The notes beneath the pieces are model-generated. The model was not told the origin of the DNA. It made no database searches and saw only the letters and a list, made by a program, of their open reading frames with translations. A stretch of DNA of 64,000 nucleotides from Blastocatellia bacterium AA13 (lineage in GTDB: Bacteria > Acidobacteriota > Blastocatellia > UBA7656): contig QHVH01000002.1 of assembly GCA_003222245.1 (NCBI GenBank), positions 124,001 to 188,000 of the forward strand. Direction: 5' to 3'. Position numbers and translations under genes: made by a program. Shown here piece after piece: positions 27,290-35,801 of the stretch. How positions within the stretch are numbered: position 1 is the stretch's first letter; every line of letters starts with the position of its first letter.

Positions 27290-27708
27290 ACCAAACGGAA
27301 GCATTGAATTACGCCCCGATCCGGCCGCGGACCAGGGAGGAAATACCGAGTTCGCTCTTGAGTGGTAAAGTCCAACAGATTCACGATGCGCTGATTAGCG
27401 CAGCCTACTGGGATGAAGATTGGAGGTGGGCGCAGCAGCAGTTGGTCAATTTCGCTGAACATGACGACAACGTTGTGCTGTGGGCTGTGATCTTAGGCTT
27501 GGGATTCATAGCAGTATTTCATGGAGAGATTGATGAGGAAACATCTCTCCCTATCCTCAATCGCCTGAAGGGCCGACCGGCCCTAACGGGAGAAGTTGAA
27601 GAGACATGGGCAGAGATCGACCACTTTGTAACGCGCCGGAAGCGAGGAGAGGACATTGATCTCGGGGAAAGGTTGCCAGAAGACGGGCGGGCACCCGGAC
27701 AGCGTTAG
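27286..27708 (+). CDS. Probable immunity protein (HEAT-like)
   Basis: A 140-aa cytoplasmic protein. A GGAAGG-type SD lies just upstream of the ATG, whose ATGA overlaps the stop of the decayed toxin tip. The sequence is helical and acidic: W-R-W-A-Q-Q-Q-L-V-N-F-A-E-H-D-D-N-V-V-L-W-A-V-I, then L-P-I-L-N-R-L-K-G-R. This resembles small HEAT-like immunity proteins of polymorphic toxin systems. It appears intact while the toxin is broken, fitting an orphan immunity gene kept after toxin loss. The family assignment is by resemblance only. Confidence 0.65.
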   Translation: MNQTEALNYAPIRPRTREEIPSSLLSGKVQQIHDALISAAYWDEDWRWAQQQLVNFAEHDDNVVLWAVILGLGFIAVFHGEIDEETSLPILNRLKGRPALTGEVEETWAEIDHFVTRRKRGEDIDLGERLPEDGRAPGQR

Positions 27709-28038
27709 TGGCTGATCCTTCCGATTCCTTACATCAGATTCTCTCCTTCTTCATACATTTCAGGCAGACCGAGACTTGAACGGTTTATTGCTATGAGTTC
27801 AAAATGGAAGCGGCGAGTTCTTCGCCCAGGAGACACTCAACGGCCGGGAAATCTATGTTCGATTTGTTATATTGCGATCGCTCCGAATTCGTCCCCTTTT
27901 TAGCAATCATTCTCGGATGATGGGGGGTATGACTTGGGAAGCAAACTGGATTGCGACAGACACAAACGTGAAAGCGAAGCTTTACAAACTGCGCTGAACT
28001 TAACTGCATCCGAGCCCCGACTTGTTGTCCGAACTTCG
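27709..28038. other. Gene-free, AT-richer intergenic region
   Basis: Nothing recognisable is found here. Base composition is more AT-rich than the surroundings, continuing into the next gene. Short frames on both strands lack a supporting start or motif. Confidence 0.4.
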
Positions 28039-28956
28039 TTAATCAGTGGGCGCGTATTTATATTTATGGTCGATTGCCAACGAAGTGGGCTCAACCTTGT
28101 ATTCTAATTCTAAATTGAATGGATTCGCGTGGCCTCTCATGTCGCAGTGGTTCTGAGGCATTTCTAAAAGCAACCGGCTCTTTCTCAAACTCCAATATCC
28201 ACTATGCTCGCATTTGCCATCTCTATAGCGCGCAAGAAAAGTTCCATCCTGATGGAATGCGTAAAAACGGGGAACTAAGTCATCGTCCTGCATATTTAAT
28301 CTCTTCCACGGGCGAGCGGTGATGAGAAAATAGTTGTTGAAATTTGCCTTGTTGATTATGTCGAGGTGATTTGTGTCTTCGGTTGGTGATCGATGGAGCT
28401 GTTGGGCGGGTATCGGATCTAGCAAGTAGCCGCCAAGCAAGAGTCTTTTTTGGCCGGGAACAAATTTGGAATAAAGAACCTCGCCGCTGCCTTGCGCGAA
28501 AATAAAGAGCAAGGCTGTTGTGCTTGAAAGGGGTTTATAGTCCCATCGTCCGTGTACTATTTCCGTATAATCTGATACTACGCTCCAAATGAAGGTCCCG
28601 TCAGGGAAGAACTGGTAAGTGTATCCTTCACGGAAAGGACCTTGCCCGCGAAGAAACTGCCATCCACAGGAAGAGACGTGAGTGAAGTAGTCTTCTTGAT
28701 AAGCACCACTGTGGTTACCGTTGGAGCCAAGCCCCGATCTACTCTGTCGGTTACGATTGGGTGTGTCCCCTTGAGTGAGTTGGGTGGCCGATACATTGGT
28801 CTCGGGTGTCGAGTTAATCCTTTTACTGATTGTGAGGTCGGCAGCCGCACACAGTAGTAGAACTGGAAGCGGGCACGCAATTAATGCTGAACGACGAGCG
28901 TTTATAGTGTGAAAAACCCCGCTTAATCGAGTAAACGATGACCGCAGTGTGAACAT
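28039..28956 (-). CDS. Hypothetical exported protein in AT-richer DNA
   Basis: A 305-aa protein of no family that I recognise. A hydrophobic stretch near residues 25-41 (A-L-I-A-C-P-L-P-V-L-L-L-C-A-A-A) is a likely signal or anchor; the Cys after L-L-L is not a convincing lipobox. The mature part has two similar segments: an aromatic strand pattern Y-T-Y-Q-F-F-P-D-G-T-F-I-W-S...H-G-R-W-D-Y, and later P-R-F-Y-A-F-H-Q-D-G-T-F-L-A-R-Y-R...H-S-G-Y-W-S-L. This suggests an internal duplication of a lipocalin-like or META-like beta unit. Codon use is less GC-biased than in its neighbours, which suggests recent acquisition. Confidence 0.65.
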   Translation of the reverse strand: MFTLRSSFTRLSGVFHTINARRSALIACPLPVLLLCAAADLTISKRINSTPETNVSATQLTQGDTPNRNRQSRSGLGSNGNHSGAYQEDYFTHVSSCGWQFLRGQGPFREGYTYQFFPDGTFIWSVVSDYTEIVHGRWDYKPLSSTTALLFIFAQGSGEVLYSKFVPGQKRLLLGGYLLDPIPAQQLHRSPTEDTNHLDIINKANFNNYFLITARPWKRLNMQDDDLVPRFYAFHQDGTFLARYRDGKCEHSGYWSLRKSRLLLEMPQNHCDMRGHANPFNLELEYKVEPTSLAIDHKYKYAPTD

Positions 28957-29471
28957 CTAACTCAATGCTACCACGCTTCGCTGCGAATCGACGCCACGTC
29001 AGCCATACACGGTCAATGTATGGCTGGGCCACATTGCCACATAAACACAACCGAAATTCAGGACAGGGAGTCGTCGCGGTCCTCCGTAGACCCGACAACC
29101 AGGTTTCTGTCCGATGTAGCTCTCGACTGTGGTCGCAGGCAGATATTACTACTCTCGACCAGCATTCGTTAACAGTGGACCCTAGCTACTTGAATCGTAA
29201 AATCCCTTTAAATATTGAATGAAGTTAAGCAAGGTTTCCGTCTATCTCAAGTAGAGGCGATACTGTATGTCCTACATGCTCTCAAGAAGGAACAAGACAC
29301 GACGATGCTGAATGTTTAGGTCGTCGGTATTTCACGAACCGCCTTTCGTCGTTGCTGTTGTCCTCAGAATTAACGTGTCGTGCGGAACGTCCGCAAGAGC
29401 ACCTCTCGGCGGCGCCAAGCCCTGTTGCTTGGAGTCCATATTTTGTCTTACCAGAAAAAAAGGAGAGTAAA
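28957..29471. other. Intergenic region with a perfect hairpin
   Basis: No gene is supported. CAGCCATACA (29000-29009) and TGTATGGCTG (29017-29026) form a perfect 10-bp stem with a 7-nt loop, without a T-tract. The rest is AT-rich DNA between a divergent pair of genes and must hold both promoters. No strong consensus was fixed. Confidence 0.45.
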
Positions 29472-31868
29472 ATGAAGCCCTTGTCGAAATCCTCCCTTCT
29501 TAAGGGACGGAAGAAAGAAATGGATGGAAGCAGAACCATACCAATGCTCGGCCTAGCCGTGTTTTTTCTAGCTGCGGCAATCCCCGCATACGCCCAGAGG
29601 ACCCCTGGTAATGCGCCAGGCGGGTATTATGGAGATATTGTAAAGCAGTTAAACCCAAACTCCGATCCAGTCGGAGGTCAATGCGCGAAGCCTTTTTCAT
29701 CCGGAACGGGATTCGACGGGCAGCCCCAGTGGGTGCATGTCAGCGTGGATCTTTCAGCCTATTCGAACAAGATGGTGGCAATACGTTTCTTCTTTGACAC
29801 CAGAGACTCACTCTACAACAATTTCAAAGGTTGGTATATAGACAACATTCGGATAACTCCGCGAATATCAGCTCCGGGGCAGGGTCCAGATACATTTTCC
29901 GACGAGGTAGAAAACGGCAATAACGGATGGTTCGCTGGCGGAAATCACGGAACAACTCCAGGCTGGCATATCACTAATAATCGTTCCCTCTCAGGAACTC
30001 ACAGTTGGTGGTTCGGTAATGAAGCGACTGGAACATATCAGGAATTTCCTGCCAGTTGCCAGGATACGCGGTCCTTTGGTGCTCTACTGTCTCCCGTAAT
30101 GAAGCTCGGAAGCAGTCCAAGGCTCGAGTTTGACACATTCTGGGAGATAGAAAGCGTCAATCCTGCATCGTTCGACCTCTTGCAGGTGCAGGTTGAGTTG
30201 GATTCGGACGAAGACGGTCTTTTGGATGACTGGGAGACAGATGGGGTTGATGGGGATGGTGATGGCATTGTCGACTTGATCTTACCGGGAGCCAATCCTA
30301 ACCACAAAGACATCTATGTAGAGGCCGACTTCATGGAGGCTGTCGGTCATAGCCACAATCCGAATTCCAGTGCTATCAACGTGGTAACCGCAGCATTCGC
30401 CGCTGCCCCCGTGGGCAATCTCGACGGAGTGTCGGGGATAAACCTGCATGTGCTAGTCGACGAATCTATCACCGAACAAACAGCGCTCAGTATGTGGGCC
30501 GACTTCGACGCCCTGAAATCCGCGAGATTTGGGACAGCGCTTGAGAGAGCGAGTCCGAAAAGCGCTGCAATCCTGGCGGCAAAGCGGCGTGCGTATCACT
30601 ATGCCATATTCGGCCATAACCAAACAGGAACATCATCATCCGGGATCAGCGAGCTGCCCGGCAACGACTTCCTGATCTCGCTGGGTGCCTTTACTAATCA
30701 GGTGGGAGACAATCTCGAGCAAGCGGGTACCTTTATGCATGAGCTTGGCCATAATCTGGGTTTAAGGCATGGTGGGGGAGATAACAATAATCGCAAGCCA
30801 AATTATCTAAGCACCATGAACTACACGTTTCAGACGAGAGGAATCACGAATCTTGCCCAGGGCACTCGGATCGACTATTCCAGAAGTGCGCTTCCTGCTC
30901 TTAATGAGAATTCGCTGTCTGAGCTGGCCGGCATAGGAGACGGTCTCGACGTAACTCGATATTTCTGCCCAGGCTCCGATTCGGCGAATGGAATAGCGAT
31001 CGGGTTTCTCCCCATTGACTGGAATTGCAATGGGCTAATCACTCTGTCTGGCGCTATAAGTTCAGATGTCAACGGTGATCCTACCGTAAGCACATTAGTC
31101 GGCTTTCACGATTGGTCACACCTGAAGTTAAATTTTCAAGACACAACTGACTTTGGTGATGGGGTACATGAATCAACTACTCCTCAGGCCCAGCCAGAGC
31201 CGGAGCTCGATCCGATCGCGGCTTCGTCAATTCCGCGGGTCCAGACGGTGTCGATCGACATAGTGCCCGGCAACCCATCGAATCCGATAAATCTGAGCTG
31301 TGGCGGACCTACCAGAGTCGCGATCCTCTCTTCACCCGGCTTCAATGCTTCCTCGGTCGTTCCACAGTCCGTCCGCTTTGCCAACAGCTCTACTTTGAAT
31401 GGATCTGCTGCTGTCGACGTCAACGGGGATGGGCTGCCCGACTTGGTGCTGGACTTCGTCACTCAATCGCTTCAACTCACTGAGTCCAGCACCAACGCAT
31501 CGGTTACCGGAATGACCGTTGGCGGCATCGCGATCGTGGGTATGGATTCAGTTCATCCCCTTAATCCCGATATATCCATTCGAGATGATTCTTCCGGCAA
31601 TCTTGTCCAGTTCAACTCGATCACCGGTGTTTATCAATTTACAAGGTGTGCGGACGGCTTTACGCTCTCCGGGACCGGCACGGTACGGCTGGTCAATTCC
31701 GTCGTCTCCCTATCCGACAGCCGTCCAGATCGCACGATAAGCGCGGGTTTCTATACAGGCCAACTTACCGGCCGTGCGAACGTTACACTCATTCCATTCC
31801 CGGGAGTATATCAAACCATCACGATCAATCAGACTAAACCAAAGGCTACTTGCTCGTGTGGAGGATGA
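29472..31868 (+). CDS. Secreted metzincin-like zinc metalloprotease
   Basis: A 798-aa protein from the ATG at 29472 (AGGAG 6 nt upstream). An internal ATG at 29520 would give a tidier signal peptide (I-P-M-L-G-L-A-V-F-F-L-A-A-A-I-P-A-Y-A-Q). The zinc motif H-E-L-G-H-N-L-G-L-R-H (encoded from about 30739) is HExxHxxGxxH, and S-T-M-N-Y downstream supplies the Met-turn, so it belongs with the metzincins. The N-terminal region has an immune-inhibitor-A/MAM-like strand pattern (F-K-G-W-Y-I-D-N-I-R-I). D-S-D-E-D-G-L-L-D-D-W and D-G-D-G-D-G are calcium-binding type repeats. It probably degrades extracellular proteins. Confidence 0.8.
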   Translation: MKPLSKSSLLKGRKKEMDGSRTIPMLGLAVFFLAAAIPAYAQRTPGNAPGGYYGDIVKQLNPNSDPVGGQCAKPFSSGTGFDGQPQWVHVSVDLSAYSNKMVAIRFFFDTRDSLYNNFKGWYIDNIRITPRISAPGQGPDTFSDEVENGNNGWFAGGNHGTTPGWHITNNRSLSGTHSWWFGNEATGTYQEFPASCQDTRSFGALLSPVMKLGSSPRLEFDTFWEIESVNPASFDLLQVQVELDSDEDGLLDDWETDGVDGDGDGIVDLILPGANPNHKDIYVEADFMEAVGHSHNPNSSAINVVTAAFAAAPVGNLDGVSGINLHVLVDESITEQTALSMWADFDALKSARFGTALERASPKSAAILAAKRRAYHYAIFGHNQTGTSSSGISELPGNDFLISLGAFTNQVGDNLEQAGTFMHELGHNLGLRHGGGDNNNRKPNYLSTMNYTFQTRGITNLAQGTRIDYSRSALPALNENSLSELAGIGDGLDVTRYFCPGSDSANGIAIGFLPIDWNCNGLITLSGAISSDVNGDPTVSTLVGFHDWSHLKLNFQDTTDFGDGVHESTTPQAQPEPELDPIAASSIPRVQTVSIDIVPGNPSNPINLSCGGPTRVAILSSPGFNASSVVPQSVRFANSSTLNGSAAVDVNGDGLPDLVLDFVTQSLQLTESSTNASVTGMTVGGIAIVGMDSVHPLNPDISIRDDSSGNLVQFNSITGVYQFTRCADGFTLSGTGTVRLVNSVVSLSDSRPDRTISAGFYTGQLTGRANVTLIPFPGVYQTITINQTKPKATCSCGG

Positions 31869-32280
31869 GATGGGAGTAATTGAGGCGTCGCGCCCCTGGT
31901 GGATGACGGGGACAATGAACCGATCAGCGTGATCGGGTTGGAACTTGTATTAGGCAACGGGCTCTTGTTTTTATCTGTTGCCTCCCTTTGTGAAGTGAGA
32001 TTCGGTAGGCAGTGGACAAAGCATTTGGTGTGAGCGTCGCCGCCTTTGACTGAGGCCGTCGTCCACTTTGATTCGGGTGGGAGTCAAGAACCAAAGTGTT
32101 ACAGTTCTAGGCTCCCACTCGCTTCCATTAACGATTTGTGATTTGAAACGCGAACATTGCTGAACACAATGCCGCAATATCGGGCTCCCACGAGGTATAA
32201 ACTTATGGAACTTTCCGGAGCCAAAGGCGTGATGATGGCTGAATGAAATCACAATGCAGCAGTATTAAGGAGGACGTGGG
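31869..32280. other. Intergenic region upstream of the PDZ gene
   Basis: No gene, repeat or RNA is supported. The only clear signal is AAGGAGG about 7 nt before the ATG at 32281. Confidence 0.4.
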
Positions 32281-33507
32281 ATGTTAAAGCATTTCTACTC
32301 AGTAGTTTTGTTGATTACGGTCGGAGCGGCTGCCGCCCTCGCGCAGACCGCCAAACCCGCAAAGGCTCCGACCGCCCCGGTTGTCGTTACCACGCCGGGA
32401 ATTCAAACCGTGCCTCCCATTTCGGCAGTGACCGCTCCAGGCATTCAGATCGTGACACCCGTTCCGGCAATCACTTTACCCGCGCCCGAGGCGACCACTT
32501 TACCTGCGCTGGCAACCCGGGCAATCACGTTACCTGCGCTGGCGCCCCAGGCAACTACCTTACCCGCGCTGGCGGCGCCCCAGGCAATCACTTTACCTGC
32601 CCAGGCGCCTCCGGCAATCACCGTTACCGGCGCATCAACTCCGGTGCTGCTACAGGAAGCGGCCGCGGCTCCCTTTCAGGACGCATTTACTTACACGTTC
32701 AATGCCGATTCCAGTTATCTGGGAGTCTTTCTCGAAGAAGTAAGTTCCGAGCGCGCGAAGGAACTCAGGCTCTCTGAGGAACGCGGCGCGATCGTGATGA
32801 AGGTAGTCGAGGGGAGTCCCGCCGAAAAAGCCGGCCTCAAGGAAAACGACGTCATTGTTGGATTCAATGGGCGACAGGTCGACAGCGTGAGGGAGCTCCA
32901 GCGCCTTATGAGCGATACACCCGCCGGACGCACCGTGAATATAGATGTGATTCGAGGCGGCGCGCGCCAGACCGTTTCGGCTACGATGACCAAGCACGAA
33001 TGGCGGCAACGCGGACTTCAGAGCGATGCGTATCGGAAAGAAGCCCTCAAGGGCGTTGAAAAATCACTTAAGGAATTTCAGAAGAATAAAGATCAGTTCA
33101 AGTTTGCTACGCCGCCGAGTTTTAACTTCGACTATGCGCCGTTTCTTGGCGCGCCGAGGCTCGGCGTTACCGCGGACAATTTAACGGAACAGCTCGGCGA
33201 ATACTTTGGCGTTAAGGACGGACACGGCGTACTGGTTTCGGGAGTAACTGAAAACACTCCGGCGGCGAAAGCCGGGCTCAAGGCGGGAGATGTGATCGTC
33301 GGCGTCGACGGCCAGAACGTTCAAGATGTTTCGGCGCTCAGACAGGCGTTGCAGAAGAAGGATGACGGAGCGTTGAAGGTGAAAGTGGTGCGTGATCGCC
33401 ACGAACACACGCTGACTGTGAATCTGGAGAAGAGAACCCCCGCGAAAACGCGGCTGACTGCTCCGCAAAAAGCAAAAGCCATAACCGCGCCAAGACGACT
33501 TATTTAG
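32281..33507 (+). CDS. Secreted double-PDZ protein with Pro/Ala-rich repeats
   Basis: A 408-aa protein. Signal peptide V-V-L-L-I-T-V-G-A-A-A-A-L-A-Q is followed by a low-complexity stretch (about residues 28-118) built of T-L-P-A-L-A / I-T-L-P-A-type units. Two PDZ domains follow: about 145-235 (Y-L-G-V-F-L-E-E-V ... G-S-P-A-E-K-A-G-L-K-E-N-D-V-I) and about 290-378 (R-L-G-V-T-A-D-N ... T-P-A-A-K-A-G-L-K-A-G-D-V-I). No trypsin-like catalytic domain precedes them, so it is not a complete HtrA/DegP. It may act as a periplasmic scaffold or protease adaptor. An intrinsic terminator follows the stop. Confidence 0.85.
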   Translation: MLKHFYSVVLLITVGAAAALAQTAKPAKAPTAPVVVTTPGIQTVPPISAVTAPGIQIVTPVPAITLPAPEATTLPALATRAITLPALAPQATTLPALAAPQAITLPAQAPPAITVTGASTPVLLQEAAAAPFQDAFTYTFNADSSYLGVFLEEVSSERAKELRLSEERGAIVMKVVEGSPAEKAGLKENDVIVGFNGRQVDSVRELQRLMSDTPAGRTVNIDVIRGGARQTVSATMTKHEWRQRGLQSDAYRKEALKGVEKSLKEFQKNKDQFKFATPPSFNFDYAPFLGAPRLGVTADNLTEQLGEYFGVKDGHGVLVSGVTENTPAAKAGLKAGDVIVGVDGQNVQDVSALRQALQKKDDGALKVKVVRDRHEHTLTVNLEKRTPAKTRLTAPQKAKAITAPRRLI

Positions 33508-33537
33508 TTTTTTCTCTGTGCATGATTTTGTTCCGCC

Positions 33538-33564
33538 GGAGGCGCTCTTCGCGCCTCCTTTTTT
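33538..33564 (+). terminator. Rho-independent terminator
   Basis: GGAGGCGC (33538-33545), a 5-nt loop, GCGCCTCC (33551-33558) and six T residues (33559-33564) form a perfect intrinsic terminator 30 bp after the PDZ protein gene. Confidence 0.92.
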
Positions 33565-33663
33565 GTGTTTAGGGCGCTCCGCTAAAGAGGCTCGTCGCGA
33601 AACTTGCCTCGGGCCGGAAGGCAGCGATAACATACCGCTTCGTAATTGCTCGACTCGCCTTAA

Positions 33664-34707
33664 ATGAGACCTCGAACAAAGCTCCAGCTCTCTCTCTACA
33701 TCATTATTGGAATCCTCGCTTTTGGCACCCTTGGCTACAAAGTGTTGGCCGGCTGGGACTGGTTCGAGAGCTTCTACTTCACTCTGATCACGATCACAAC
33801 GATAGGCTTTGGCGAGCCCGCGGGTATGACCGAAGGTACGCGCTATTTCACCGTTATACTGGTAATAATGGGGGTGACGACGCTTGGCTATGCGCTTTCT
33901 GCGTCCGCGCAGGCCGTGATAGAGTTCGAGCTGGTTGCGCGCTTCGGCAAAAGAAGAATGTTCAAGGACATCAACAAGCTCACCGGCCACTATATTCTAT
34001 GCGGCTCGGGGCGAATGGGATCACGCGTCATTCGGGAGATGAGCAAGCGCGGGGCCGAATTCATCATCATAGAAACCAACGAAGCCGTCGCCGAACAGAT
34101 GATGACCGAAGGACACCTCGTGCTGATGGGTGACGCAACCAACGAGGACGTTCTCAGGGCTGCCGGCATTGATCGCGCGCGCGGGCTTGTATGCGCGGTG
34201 ACTTCGGATCCCGATAATCTCTACATAACCCTCACGGCGCGCGATCTGAATAAGGACCTGCTCATCGTGGCCCGAGCGAATGACGAAGCCGGCGTTAATA
34301 GACTGTTGAAGGCTGGAGCCAACAAAGTAGTCGCTCCGGTGATAACCGGTTCACATCAAATGGCTCAAATGCTGTTGCGGCCCGCCGTAGCTGACTTTAT
34401 AGAGCTGGCGACCATGACCGATCAACTCGAGCTGGAGATCGAGCAGATTGAAATCCGCCCTTTGTCTCCGTTTGTGGGTCGTCCATTGAAAGAGTCGGGA
34501 ATCCGATCCGAAATGGACGTCATTATCATCGCAATCAGGAGAGCAATGGGCGAGATGTTGTTCAATCCTTCGGCGGACACGCTGATTCAGGAAGGCGACG
34601 CTCTTGTTTCGATCGGAAGCCACAGCAACCTCGAATTGCTCGAACGAATGGCCAATCCCGGCCAAAGCGCCGGAATACACCGCCACGTTAGCTCGCCTCA
34701 AACCTGA
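33664..34707 (+). CDS. 2TM potassium channel with RCK (TrkA-N/TrkA-C) domains
   Basis: A 347-aa MthK-like channel subunit. Two membrane helices (about residues 9-28 and 60-85) flank a pore loop with filter T-I-G-F-G-E at 46-51, a variation on T-V-G-Y-G-D. A cytoplasmic RCK_N domain begins near 107 with the Rossmann motif C-G-S-G-R-M-G-S (113-120) and the acidic ligand site I-I-I-E-T-N. An RCK_C (TrkA-C) domain follows (I-R-P-L-S-P-F-V-G-R-P-L-K-E-S-G). It should form a ligand-gated K+ channel. The stop overlaps the ATG of the next gene by one base, giving translational coupling to a glycosyltransferase. Confidence 0.9.
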   Translation: MRPRTKLQLSLYIIIGILAFGTLGYKVLAGWDWFESFYFTLITITTIGFGEPAGMTEGTRYFTVILVIMGVTTLGYALSASAQAVIEFELVARFGKRRMFKDINKLTGHYILCGSGRMGSRVIREMSKRGAEFIIIETNEAVAEQMMTEGHLVLMGDATNEDVLRAAGIDRARGLVCAVTSDPDNLYITLTARDLNKDLLIVARANDEAGVNRLLKAGANKVVAPVITGSHQMAQMLLRPAVADFIELATMTDQLELEIEQIEIRPLSPFVGRPLKESGIRSEMDVIIIAIRRAMGEMLFNPSADTLIQEGDALVSIGSHSNLELLERMANPGQSAGIHRHVSSPQT

Positions 34708-35801
34708 TGATGCCATCTGTCAGCATCGTTATTCCGAACTGGAATGGCCTCCATCTTCTAAAGCAGTTCCTGTCATCCGTTATTTCCGCCGCGAACAACT
34801 ACTCGTCAAGCAACAAAGCTCAAACCGAGATTGTTGTCGTAGACGATGCAAGCACGGACGCCAGCGTAGAGTGGCTGATTCAATCCGGGTTTCAAATTGT
34901 CGGAGACCATTCAAGCGGTGATGTATTCTCGCGGCAGAGCGATATGGAAGATAAGCGACTCATATTGAGGCTCATCAGGAATGAGAAGAATCTCGGATTT
35001 GGTTCCGCTTGCAATTGCGGCATCGCGGCCGCTCGGAATGGTCTGATCTTTCTGCTGAACAATGACGTGAAATTATCCGAAACGGCGATTGAGCCTCTGG
35101 TACAGAACTTCGCCGATCAATCAGTCTTCGCAGTTCACTGCCGAGTCTATGATCTGAGGAAGGGGCGCGAGTGCGGATCGGGGAAGCTGGGCTCATTCTC
35201 GCGCGGGTTTCTACGAGTGCATAGGAGCTACACGGTATCCGAAGTCGCCGCCGGATCACTCGACCTTATATCGATCTTCGCCGGAGGAGGCTCCTCGATG
35301 TACGATCGAAACAAGTTTATGGAAATCGGGGGATTCGATGAGCTGTTCGCGCCATTCTACTGGGAAGACGTCGAACTGAGTTATCGCGCATGGAAGCGCG
35401 GCTATCGAGTGAAATACGAGCCGAGATCGATCGCGTATCATATGATCTCATCAACTATCGGAGGCCTGGCGGCGCGAAGAACCGCTCGAATTCAGGATAG
35501 GAATCGCTTGATTTTCAATTGGATTCATCTTCACGATCCGGCGATGTTGGCGAAAAATTTCTTGTGGGTTGCCGTGCTCGGAATAACTGCGCCGCTTCGA
35601 ATGCGGCTTGGATTTCTCGCGTCTCTCATAGAGGCGACAGCCAGGATCGGGCGCATCCGCAAGCGCCGGGCCGGCGAAAAGCGGGCGGCGCAACGAAAGG
35701 ATCGTGATATTCTTGAAATCTTTAAATTATTCGCGTCGCATCCCGAGATACAGGCTTTCGACGACTACTCTGAACTCGAGGTCAGCAAGGACCCCGTCTA
35801 A
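34707..35801 (+). CDS. Family 2 glycosyltransferase
   Basis: A 364-aa GT2 of the rhamnosyltransferase-like type. N-terminal V-S-I-V-I-P-N-W-N-G-L, V-V-V-D-D-A-S-T-D, N-E-K-N-L-G-F-G-S-A-C-N and F-L-L-N-N-D-V are the standard sequence of nucleotide- and metal-binding motifs, with N-N-D-V in place of D-x-D. G-G-F-D-E...F-Y-W-E-D-V-E-L-S-Y-R is the catalytic region. A C-terminal helical tail is amphipathic and basic (R-I-R-K-R-R-A-G-E-K-R), probably membrane-associated. It converges with the next gene with a 4-bp overlap of stops. Confidence 0.88.
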   Translation: MMPSVSIVIPNWNGLHLLKQFLSSVISAANNYSSSNKAQTEIVVVDDASTDASVEWLIQSGFQIVGDHSSGDVFSRQSDMEDKRLILRLIRNEKNLGFGSACNCGIAAARNGLIFLLNNDVKLSETAIEPLVQNFADQSVFAVHCRVYDLRKGRECGSGKLGSFSRGFLRVHRSYTVSEVAAGSLDLISIFAGGGSSMYDRNKFMEIGGFDELFAPFYWEDVELSYRAWKRGYRVKYEPRSIAYHMISSTIGGLAARRTARIQDRNRLIFNWIHLHDPAMLAKNFLWVAVLGITAPLRMRLGFLASLIEATARIGRIRKRRAGEKRAAQRKDRDILEIFKLFASHPEIQAFDDYSELEVSKDPV

